Source: Irpex lacteus
Lineage: Eukaryota > Basidiomycota > Agaricomycetes > Polyporales > Irpicaceae
Length of the DNA: 14,465 nucleotides
Assembly: GCA_001986395.2 (NCBI GenBank)
Contig: MQVO02000213.1
Location: 1 to 14,465 of the forward strand
Direction of reading: 5' to 3'
Both the position numbers and the translations under genes were made by a program. Shown in pieces: positions 7,382 to 14,465 of the stretch; the stretch's first letter is position 1; each line of letters starts with the position of its first letter. Below the pieces are notes generated by a model that made no database searches, was not told where the DNA came from, and worked only from the letters and a program-made list of their open reading frames with translations.

Positions 7382-7912
7382 AATATAATTTACCATTTAT
7401 ATATACCTATAGTTAATTCTCTAATAATAATTTAATATAAAGATTAATAAATGCTAGTTAAAGTTTAATAGAGTTATATTTGGAATAGTAATAAATGAGT
7501 TATTAAATAAATTAGTATATCAGTGCAAAGTAAATAAAAAGTGAAAGAGAGAGTATAATTCTTTAGTCTTGCACAGAAAAAGAAAAAGAGTAAAGTAAAA
7601 AAAAAATCCTAGCAATAAGCTTATATAAAAATAACTATCTGTTTTTTAGTTGGAAATGGATTAGAGTTGTCATAAAGTTATAGGGCATATGTAACTAAGT
7701 AGTGCAGTGGTAAGAGGAAAGTGTGTATAGATTAAATATAATAAAAAATTAAAGTAGTGATATAAATTAAAATTATTTATTTTAACAGATTAAAATTTTA
7801 CTATATTTATTTTCTTTAGTAAAGATTATTTACAAGGATAGGAGGATAAAATCAAGAGAGTCAGTAATTAATTATCTAAGTTATACAGTTTACTTCTATG
7901 AACCTATACCCT
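7382..7912. other. AT-rich spacer of the unit
   Basis: Nothing recognisable as a gene. It contains a purine-rich stretch AGAAAAAGAAAAAGAGTAAA (near 7577) and an A10 run. The phrase CTTAAGGTAAAATATAATT occurs at its left edge (7372) and again at 7983, either side of the spacer. The copy 2 equivalent is 11227-11755. Confidence 0.5.
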
Positions 7913-7970
7913 CCCAAAAAACATCCCCAAAAACTAGGTATTATAAATAATTCTAACTAGTTTTTTGGGG
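7913..7970. repeat. Compound hairpin element, orientation B
   Basis: It has a doubled left arm CCCAAAAAACATCCCC then AAAAACTAGG, and the right arm CTAGTTTTTTGGGG. It is the same compound form as at 2942 and 11756, and shares the flank ATTATTTCTAC with both. Confidence 0.88.
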
Positions 7971-8039
7971 ATTATTTCTACTCTTAAGGTAAAATATAAT
8001 TAGAGCTGCAACCCTAGAATACTAAAGTATTAGAGTTAG

Positions 8040-8739
<700 letters not shown>

Positions 8740-8780
8740 GTACCTCCCCTATTCTTTTTATTAATAATTACCTTCATTTG

Positions 8781-9054
8781 TTCGATCCACCGCATGTAGC
8801 TGTGAAGCTTCAGTCCTGTCAGAGGGTGAAGCCCGGAGAATAGAAGAAAGTAACCACTGTTGTCAGATCCCGTAGTGAATCATAACCAAAGTATTATAAC
8901 CATCTGATGTGTGAATCTTTACACGAGTGTTAAATAGTAGCCGCAGTGCTTCAAACAGTACTAGATGTGGACGTTGCTTCAGACTAAAAACAGAAATCAC
9001 CGTTGGACTTAATATGGAAGGATCCTTCAGCAATAGTAAATCCTACTACATCCA
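8781..9054 (-). pseudogene. LAGLIDADG homing endonuclease domain fragment (LAGLIDADG_1 type), copy 1
   Basis: The minus strand reads VGFTIAEGSFHIKSNGDFCF, SLKQRPHLVLFEALRLLF, NTRVKIHTSDGYNTLVM, then VVTFFYSPGF, and after a shift HPLTGLKLHSYMRWIE. This is one full LAGLIDADG_1 repeat: the first helix (GFTIAEGSF, acidic residue kept), the LKQR strand, FNT.., then the FF..GFHPL.GLK..Y..W end. Copy 1 lacks a G near 9050, has an extra T near 8990 and lacks a G near 8879, but keeps the C that copy 2 lost in QRPH. The piece is cut at a half hairpin element (9051). It lies antisense to nad4. Codon use is GC-tolerant like the 8267 cox1 piece. Confidence 0.85.
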
Positions 9055-9124
9055 AAAAACTAGTTAGAATTATTTTTAGGGTACAGACTGTGTAATTTAT
9101 TTAATTTATTTTAAGTAGAGGGTC
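9051..9124. repeat. Half hairpin element joined to the ~40-nt dispersed repeat
   Basis: TCCAAAAAACTAGTTAGAAT, TATTTTTAGGG (left half of orientation A, right half missing) runs into ACAGACTGTGTAATTTATTT and AATTTATTTTAAGTAGAGGG TC. The two dispersed repeat families meet here at the edge of an endonuclease fragment. Copy 2 is at 12896-12969. Confidence 0.8.
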
Positions 9125-9252
9125 TATTTAACAATATAATTCTAACTAATACCCTTTGTGGAATATGGATAGACTAAGTAAATAGCTATCTTATTATTTA
9201 TTCTAATTCTCTTTAACCTAAAGGATAATAAATACTCTATTTATTTAACTGA

Positions 9253-9337
9253 GTGTCCTCCTCCAATTAACTTGGGTTCCAAAGAGTTAAGATTAGTACT
9301 AGAGGGATTCCCCCTTGTGTCCTCCTCCAATTAACTT
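9253..9337. repeat. Direct repeat TGTCCTCCTCCAATTAACTT x2
   Basis: TGTCCTCCTCCAATTAACTT occurs at about 9253 and again at about 9318, 65 bp apart. In copy 2 both have three C (TGTCCTCCCTCC) near 13099 and 13161. No gene was seen in the interval. Confidence 0.75.
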
Positions 9338-9363
9338 ACAAATAATAACTAAAGAATCAGAGT

Positions 9364-9410
9364 CCCAAAAACACTAGGAATTAGAATTCATTCTAATTAG
9401 TTTTTGGGGG
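9364..9410. repeat. Dispersed hairpin element, orientation B
   Basis: CCCAAAAACACTAGGAATT, AGAATTCATTCTAATT, AGTTTTTGGGGG. The copy 2 form is at 13210-13257. The interval after it (9411-9673) is AT-rich with no gene seen. Confidence 0.88.
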
Positions 9411-9673
9411 ATTGTTAGAATAAGAATAAATTTAATTAAACAATTAAATAAATTAATGTTTGTTCTCTCAAAGATGAGTAAAGTTAAAGAATTTAAAGGG
9501 AGCTAGCGATTAATAATAAATAATCTTAGAATAATATTTTTATAATTATTTAACTCTTTTCCCTACTCTATTTATTTAACTCTTCAAAAGAATAATAGTT
9601 TTATTGTAATCACTCTCCACTCCACTTTAGTGGCTAGTGGCTTAATAAATTATTTAATTATTTTGGTAGGGGT

Positions 9674-9697
9674 ATTAAAATTTAATTAAATTTTAAT
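9674..9697. repeat. Perfect 24-nt AT palindrome before the nad4 fragment
   Basis: ATTAAAATTTAATTAAATTT plus TAAT is self-complementary throughout and ends five bases before the nad4 homology. It is kept in copy 2 at 13522-13545. Confidence 0.7.
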
Positions 9698-9701
9698 TAG
9701 G

Positions 9702-9920
9702 GCACCTATAATAACATTAAGACAAACTGATCTGATAGTTATAGTAGCTTAGAGTTCTTTATCTCATATGGCTGTATGTATATTAAGTATATTCTCTTAT
9801 AGTATCACAGGTTTAACTGGTAGTTTAGTATTATCAGTAGCTCATGGTTTTGTATCATCAGGTCTACTTATTAAAGTAGGAGAAAGGGGAATAAGATTAA
9901 AAAGAAAGAAAGACGTGTAA
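9702..9920 (+). pseudogene. nad4: nad4 internal fragment, copy 1, with TAG at a conserved Tyr
   Basis: The frame reads APIITLRQTDLIVIVA-(TAG)-SSLSHMAVCILSIFSYSIT, GLTGSLVLSVAHGFVSSGLL and IKVGE. This is the central ND4 block (TLRQ.D.K..VAYSS..HM......F.....G..G...L...HG..S..LF). It includes the transmembrane helix containing the essential His of SVAHG and the lysine-bearing region before it. The TAG at 9750-9752 stands where ND4 has Tyr in AYSS and is present in both copies, so it is not a random read error. After VGE the reading runs on as basic residues to TAA 9918-9920, without ND4 similarity. An intact nad4 must lie elsewhere if this mitochondrion has complex I. Confidence 0.87.
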
Positions 9921-9948
9921 TTTATTTAATTTTATTTTAAGTAGAGGT

Positions 9949-10385
9949 CCCCCTATTAAATTTTATTTATTATCATAGCAATATATTTCTTATCTTATTA
10001 CATCTTTATTAATTTAATTCATTTTATTTATTTTACACTTATAAATAGTAAACAATAATATTCCGTTTATATTAGTTATAAATCAAATTAAAAATAGCAA
10101 TCAATCCTATACACTAACCATTTTATGGAATTGTAGTATACCTAGCTATTTTAAAACAAATTATTATAATTTAATATAAACAAAAATTAATATATAAAAA
10201 TGGAAAATATATTAAAAAAAGGAGGGTGTGATTTTTAATTAAATCAGCTACAGTACATCATCTTAAAATTAAAAAATTTTTTACCCAAGGGACACTCTTA
10301 TTTTACCAAAGAAAATAGTGATAAAAAGAAGAGTGACTTTATTATTTTTCTTCAATTAACTATATTTTTATTCTTTAACATTACT
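9949..10385. other. AT-rich spacer, copy 2
   Basis: Same as 6113-6545. No gene seen on either strand. Confidence 0.5.
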
Positions 10386-10432
10386 CCCAAAAAAACTAGT
10401 TAGAATTATTTCTAATTCCTAGTTTTTTTGGG
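10386..10432. repeat. Dispersed hairpin element, orientation A, copy 2
   Basis: CCCAAAAAAACTAGTTAG and CCTAGTTTTTTTGGG arms. Counterpart of 6546-6592. Confidence 0.9.
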
Positions 10433-10836
10433 TCATTATTATTTATTATAATAGTTAAAATAACTTTATTATCTTATTTTTCTTATATTCTCTTTAATCT
10501 TTAGCTTACTCAAAAGGGGCTAGTCGTAGTTCAAATGATCTAGTTTTAGTTAGTTAAATAAAGAAGATAGTAAAGTTACCTCTTCGATCTTTAGTTTCAC
10601 TCATTAGACTGATTGCTAAAGTTCAAATTATTAATAGTTTGGGAATATAAACAAAAATTAAATATATAAAATGGAAGACTAACCGTCCACCTATTTTTTT
10701 ATTATCTAATTTATTTTGTTCCCTCCCTCCTAATTCTTTTATTTAAATATAATATAAAATTTTACTATAATTCCTTACAAAAATAATGTAGACTTAGTTG
10801 CTCACTTAATCTTATTTACTTTATTTACTTAACCTT

Positions 10837-10875
10837 CCCCAAAAAACTAATTATTCTAATTCCTAGTTTTTTGGG
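10837..10875. repeat. Shortened hairpin element, copy 2
   Basis: CCCCAAAAAACTAATTATTC then TAATTCCTAGTTTTTTGGG. Counterpart of 6998-7036. Confidence 0.85.
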
Positions 10876-11088
10876 ATTAGCTAATTCAACTAAACTATTT
10901 TTTAATAAACTAACTAATGGTACTAATAATTAAGAAATGTGCAAAGTATAGAACTGTATTTATTTGTTAATAATTCTATAAATGAAAACTCTATAAATAA
11001 AATTTTTTACGTTGCTCCACCTCCTAGATAAAGGACAAATTGGAGGTACTGTTTACGGACGTTATGTTTCTTTAGTTTATACTTTTTC

Positions 11089-11226
11089 ATGGAAAAACAA
11101 AATAATATTGTAACAGCCAATAAGAGATTATATCCTTTTACAGAAGTGAATCCGTTTATGAGTTGGAGTGAGAAATTGTCAATGGTTTTATACGGTGATT
11201 CACCTGAAGCTAAGATCTTAAGGTAA
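11089..11226 (+). CDS. Unidentified 45-codon ORF (intact in copy 2)
   Basis: ATG 11089 to TAA 11224-11226 encodes MEKQNNIVTANKRLYPFTEV, NPFMSWSEKLSMVLYGDSP and EAKILR. The frame is open upstream to about 11032. A second frame just upstream (GQIGGTVYGRYVSLVYTF) has good codon structure and could join it by a one-base shift. The protein is soluble, with no membrane helix, and I do not recognise it. It is broken by two homopolymer losses in copy 1. It could be the tail of an intron- or plasmid-encoded protein. Confidence 0.4.
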   Translation: MEKQNNIVTANKRLYPFTEVNPFMSWSEKLSMVLYGDSPEAKILR

Positions 11227-11755
11227 AATATAATTTACCATTTATATATACCTATAGTTAATTCTCTAATAATAATTTAATATAAAGATTAATAAATGCT
11301 AGTTAAAGTTTAATAGAGTTATATTTGGAATAGTAATAAATGAGTTATTAAATAAATTAGTATATCAGTGCAAAGTAAATAAAAAGTGAAAGAGAGAGTA
11401 TAATTCTTTAGTCTTGCACAGAAAAAGAAAAAGAGTAAAGTAAAAAAAAATCCTAGCAATAAGCTTATATAAAAATAACTATCTGTTTTTTAGTTGGAAA
11501 TGGATTAGAGTTGTCATAAAGTTATAGGGCATATGTAACTAAGTAGTGCAGTGGTAAGAGGAAAGTGTGTATAGATTAAATATAATAAAAAATTAAAGTA
11601 GTGATATAAATTAAAATTATTTATTTTAACAGATTAAAATTTTACTATATTTATTTTCTTTAGTAAAGATTATTTACAAGGATAGGAGGATAAATCAAGA
11701 GAGTCAGTAATTAATTATCTAAGTTATACAGTTTACTTCTATGAACCTATACCCT
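11227..11755. other. AT-rich spacer, copy 2
   Basis: Same as 7382-7912. No gene recognised. Confidence 0.5.
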
Positions 11756-11815
11756 CCCCAAAAAACATCCCCAAAAACTAGGTATTATAAATAATTCTAA
11801 CTAGTTTTTTTGGGG
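11756..11815. repeat. Compound hairpin element, copy 2
   Basis: CCCCAAAAAACATCCCC doubled left arm, CTAGGTATTATAAATAATTC centre and CTAGTTTTTTTGGGG right arm. Counterpart of 7913-7970 and 2942-3002. Confidence 0.88.
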
Positions 11816-11866
11816 ATTATTTCTACTCTTAAGGTAAAATATAATTAGAGCTGCAACCCTAGAATA

Positions 11867-12279
<413 letters not shown>

Positions 12280-12317
12280 TTATAGTTGTGAAGGTCTATG
12301 CTAATTATATTACCCTA

Positions 12318-12583
12318 ACTATCTCTACAGTAGTATTAATTCTATCACTACAGATATGGTATTCCTTCTATATTCTTTAAGTTAATATAAAGCAGTAGAG
12401 GATTATGTTACCTTATTGTCATCTACATATGGAGCCATTAATCTATACATAGTTATACTTACTACCTTTATAACGCCTATCTATGTACTAGCTAGTTGGA
12501 ATAATGTATATCATAATGTACCTGCATTTATAATTGCTATATTTGTAGTGCTAGATATTCTTCTTTTTGATATTTTATTTTAA
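12318..12583 (+). pseudogene. nad4: nad4 5'-part fragment, copy 2
   Basis: The block from TTA 12413 is open without break: LLSSTYGAINLYIVILTTFI, TPIYVLASWNNVYHNVP, AFIIAIFVVLDILLFDILF, TAA 12581-12583. The preceding TISTVVLILSLQIWYSF block (12318 on) is in another frame. ILTTFITPI and FVVLDILLF identify ND4. Relative to complete ND4 it lacks the residues between SWNN and FVVLD, and everything after LLF. It is better preserved than copy 1 (two restored bases), so it gives the more reliable reading. Confidence 0.84.
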
Positions 12584-12624
12584 GTACCTCCCCTATTCTT
12601 TTTATTAATAATTACCTTCATTTG

Positions 12625-12898
12625 TTCGATCCACCGCATGTAGCTGTGAAGCTTCAGTCCTGTCAGAGGGTGAAGCCCGGAGAATAGAAGAAAGTAACCA
12701 CTGTTGTCAGATCCCGTAGTGAAGTCATAACCAAAGTATTATAAACATCTGATGTGTGAATCTTTACACGAGTGTTAAATAGTAGCCGCAGTGCTTCAAA
12801 CAGTACTAGATGTGACGTTGCTTCAGACTAAAACAGAAATCACCGTTGGACTTAATATGGAAGGATCCTTCAGCAATAGTAAATCCTACTACCATCCA
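12625..12898 (-). pseudogene. LAGLIDADG homing endonuclease domain fragment (LAGLIDADG_1 type), copy 2
   Basis: It reads WMVVGFTIAEGSFHIKSNG, DFCFSLKQR, then after a lost C near 12816 HLVLFEALRLLFNTRVKIH, and TSLRDLTTVVTFFYSPGF, then after a shift HPLTGLKLHSYMRWIE. The last shift (GGCTTCACCCTC) is shared with copy 1. One LAGLIDADG_1 repeat is therefore almost complete, cut on its N-terminal side by the half hairpin at 12896. Combining the two copies leaves only one shared break, so the ancestral fragment was probably close to open. Confidence 0.85.
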
Positions 12899-12969
12899 AA
12901 AAAACTAGTTAGAATTATTTTAGGGTACAGACTGTGTAATTTATTTAATTTTATTTTAAGTAGAGGGTC
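12896..12969. repeat. Half hairpin joined to ~40-nt repeat, copy 2
   Basis: TCCAAAAAAACTAGTTAGAA then GACTGTGTAATTTATTTAAT and TTTATTTTAAGTAGAGGGTC. Same junction as 9051-9124. Confidence 0.8.
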
Positions 12970-13209
12970 TATTTAACAATATAATTCTAACTAATACCCT
13001 TTGTGGAATATGGATAGACTAAGTAAATAGCTATTTATTATTTATTCTAATTCTCTTTAACCTAAAGGATAATAAATACTCTATTTATTTAACTGAGTGT
13101 CCTCCCTCCAATTAACTTGGGTTCCAAAGAGTTAAGATTAGTACTAGAGGGATTCCCCCTTGTGTCCTCCCTCCAATTAACTTACAAATAATAACTAAAG
13201 AATCAGAGT

Positions 13210-13257
13210 CCCAAAAAACACTAGGAATTAGAATTCATTCTAATTAGTTTTTTGGGG
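13210..13257. repeat. Dispersed hairpin element, orientation B, copy 2
   Basis: CCCAAAAAACACTAGGAATT, AGAATTCATTCTAATTAG, TTTTTTGGGG. Counterpart of 9364-9410. The interval 13258-13521 after it is AT-rich without a gene. Confidence 0.88.
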
Positions 13258-13549
13258 ATTGTTAGAATAAGAATAAATTTAATTAAACAATTAAAATAAA
13301 TTAATGTTTGTTCTCTCAAAGATGAGTAAAGTTAAAGAATTTAAAGGGAGCTAGCGATTAATAATAAATAATCTTAGAATAATATTTTTATAATATTTTA
13401 ACTCTTTTCCCTACTCTATTTATTTAACTCTTCAAAAGAATAATAGTTTATTGTAATCACTCTCCACTCCACTTTAGTGGCTAGTGGCTTAATAAATTAT
13501 TTAATTATTTTGGTAGGGGTTATTAAAATTTAATTAAATTTTAATTAGG

Positions 13550-13740
13550 GCACCTATAATAACATTAAGAAAACTGATCTGATAGTTATAGTAGCTTAGA
13601 GTTCTTTATCTCATATGGCTGTATGTATATTAAGTATATTCTCTTATAGTATCACAGGTTTAACTGGTAGTTTAGTATTATCAGTAGCTCATGGTTTTGT
13701 ATCATCAGGTCTACTTATTAAAGTAGGAGAAGGGGAATAA
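13550..13740 (+). pseudogene. nad4: nad4 internal fragment, copy 2
   Basis: Same ND4 block as 9702-9920, readable from SSLSHMAV to SVAHGFVSSGLLIKVGEGE, TAA 13738-13740. It lacks a C in the AGACAAACTG stretch (near 13570), so the TLRQ part is out of frame, and one A near 13731. The TAG at the AYSS Tyr codon is present here too. A 24-nt AT palindrome (13522-13545) precedes it. Confidence 0.86.
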
Positions 13741-13757
13741 GATTAAAAAGAAAGAAA

Positions 13758-13808
13758 GACTGTGTAATTTATTTAATTTTATTTTAGTAGATTAAAAAAG
13801 TATTGATT
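13758..13808. repeat. Third junction repeat, chimeric
   Basis: GACTGTGTAATTTATTTAAT, TTTATTTTAGTAG, then ATTAAAAAAGTATTGATTG. The left half is the duplication junction repeat. The right half is the tail otherwise found in mid-unit (8402-8421, 12243-12262). The following DNA (TCTTTATTTGC) is unrelated, so this is a recombination product of two members of the family. Confidence 0.8.
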
Positions 13809-14077
13809 GTCTTTATTTGCATCAACAAAATCTCAGTCTCAGTAAAGTATTTCTAGTGCATGTGTTAGAAGTGTTGTTGGTAGTACTCAGCAGTGAACTG
13901 GTATGTATAGAAAAGTATAATAAAGATTTAGAAAGTGGAGTAATAAGTAATGAATGTAAATTTTTAGAGTACCGTAGTGAAAACAATCTATATCTCTCTA
14001 ATGAGGAATTAATATTATTGGGTTTAGAATTAGTTATTCTTCTATCAAATAACAGTAATTTAAAGAAGTTAAGGTAA
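13796..14077 (+). CDS. Unidentified reading frame (TTG 13817 or upstream)
   Basis: Open from 13796 to TAA 14078-14080, with TTG 13817 as one possible start and no ATG near the 5' end. It reads HQQNLSLSKVFLVHVLEVLL, then IEKYNKDLESGVISNECKF, LEYRSENNLYLSNEELILLG and SNNSNLKKLR. The acidic, Asn/Glu-rich composition is protein-like. The first 12 codons lie in the chimeric repeat, so the true N-terminus has been replaced. I do not recognise the family. A second open frame follows after a half hairpin (14103-14125), and the two could be parts of one plasmid-derived gene. Confidence 0.45.
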   Translation, partial: KSIDCLYLHQQNLSLSKVFLVHVLEVLLVVLSSELVCIEKYNKDLESGVISNECKFLEYRSENNLYLSNEELILLGLELVILLSNNSNLKKLR

Positions 14078-14102
14078 AAAAAGGATAAATTAAAAAAGTA
14101 CT

Positions 14103-14125
14103 TCCAAAGAGCCTAGTTTTTTTGG
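14103..14125. repeat. Partial hairpin element
   Basis: TCCAAAGAGCCTAGTTTTTT TTGG is a degenerate copy with a short left arm (CCAAA) and the right arm CCTAGTTTTTTTGG. It separates two unidentified frames. Confidence 0.6.
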
Positions 14126-14129
14126 ATAG

Positions 14130-14465
14130 ATTTATAAACCATTCTATACTTTTATCTGTTATCTAGAAATTATACAAAGAGTTATTGAAAATGAAAAACA
14201 AGATTTTACTGTTATACATAGACATAATAATATATCTGATGCATACGTAGAAAGAATTATAAATACATTCCAACATCTTACATGAAAATGGGCGTTGTGT
14301 TCTAGTATTATATAATATATCTATAAACTCGAAGAATATAAAAATATAGCTAAAATAATACATAATACTATTCTTGATAGAGAATACCCTGCCGATTATA
14401 TAGATAAAAGTACAAATATATTATATTCGGATTGATGCAAATGGTACTCGTCTTGACACTCCCCC
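14130..14465 (+). pseudogene. Unidentified reading frame, one TAA, UGA=Trp, runs off the window
   Basis: Frame 3 is open from 14130. It reads YLEIIQRVIENEKQDFTVIH, RHNNISDAYVERIINTFQHL, T-W(TGA)-KWALCSSII, a TAA at 14313-14315, then YKLEEYKNIAKIIHNTILD, REYPADYIDKSTNILYSD, W(TGA)-CKWYSS-W(TGA)-HSP to the last base. Three TGA codons in hydrophobic or aromatic settings next to TGG point to code 4 and real coding origin. No ATG stands at the 5' end. The family is not recognised. Its position opposite the polymerase end of the window would suit a second plasmid-type gene, but that is only a guess. The antisense open frame here is rich in Phe, Tyr and Ile and looks like a shadow. Confidence 0.5.

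Noticed and set aside
8777..8830. A tRNA suggested by GTTCGATCC
   Set aside because: The stretch is coding for the C-terminal end of the LAGLIDADG_1 fragment on the minus strand, and no clover-leaf can be drawn.
12791..12976. 61-codon + strand frame
   Set aside because: It is antisense to the LAGLIDADG_1 fragment and its end lies in dispersed repeats; it is not present as an open frame in copy 1.
14163..14363. 66-codon minus-strand frame rich in Phe, Tyr and Ile
   Set aside because: Low-complexity shadow of the + strand frame, which has better codon structure with UGA as Trp.

Overview
The window looks like fungal mitochondrial DNA, or a mitochondrial contig carrying captured plasmid DNA. 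It is very AT-rich. It holds fragments of the mitochondrial core genes cox1, nad1 and nad4, one mitochondrial-type tRNA-Asp, pieces of group I intron homing endonucleases, and two pieces of a type-B DNA polymerase of the kind carried by linear mitochondrial plasmids. UGA reads as tryptophan at conserved Trp positions of cox1 (VW|AVF, LF-W-FFGHPEV, LV-W-SHHMY) and nad1, so genetic code 4 applies. I cannot place the organism below fungi; fragmented genes plus plasmid polymerase plus dispersed hairpins suit several fungal lineages.

Layout. (1) 1-886: 3' half of a plasmid DNA polymerase on +, with two frameshifts. (2) 887-1400: short tandem repeats, a CCCAAAAAACTAG hairpin and trnD(GTC). (3) 1385-1835: a GC-richer structured island, then a fold-back junction into a second, divergent, degraded polymerase fragment on -. 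(4) 1840-3200: AT-rich spacer with hairpins. (5) 3215-3919: three short unidentified reading frames on -, two of which may be one gene split by a frameshift. (6) 4060-4618: a cox1 exon carrying CuB ligands (-), followed downstream by intron-ORF remains. (7) 4835-5950: two different nad1 fragments (+), both broken after LLAG, separated by intron-like sequence and a LAGLIDADG fragment (-). (8) 6075-13757: two tandem copies of a ~3.84 kb unit. Each copy carries an unidentified 45-codon frame, a LAGLIDADG fragment and a cox1 exon (-), a nad4 5' part (+), a second LAGLIDADG fragment (-) and a nad4 internal part (+). (9) 13758-14465: unidentified reading frames on +, the last open to the window edge with UGA=Trp.

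No protein gene here is complete. The fragments are edged by two families of short dispersed repeats: a ~45-nt hairpin element found in both orientations, and a ~40-nt AT-rich repeat found at both duplication boundaries. This fits a recombining repeat-rich region where exons and endonuclease pieces were copied and shuffled, while intact genes probably lie elsewhere. The two copies of the unit differ mainly by single-base indels in homopolymers, and different bases are lost in different copies. Many frameshifts may therefore be long-read sequencing errors rather than decay. I see no clear new defence or mobile system. The best leads are the hairpin elements, the polymerase fold-back, the two nad1 versions and the split cox1/nad4 exons.
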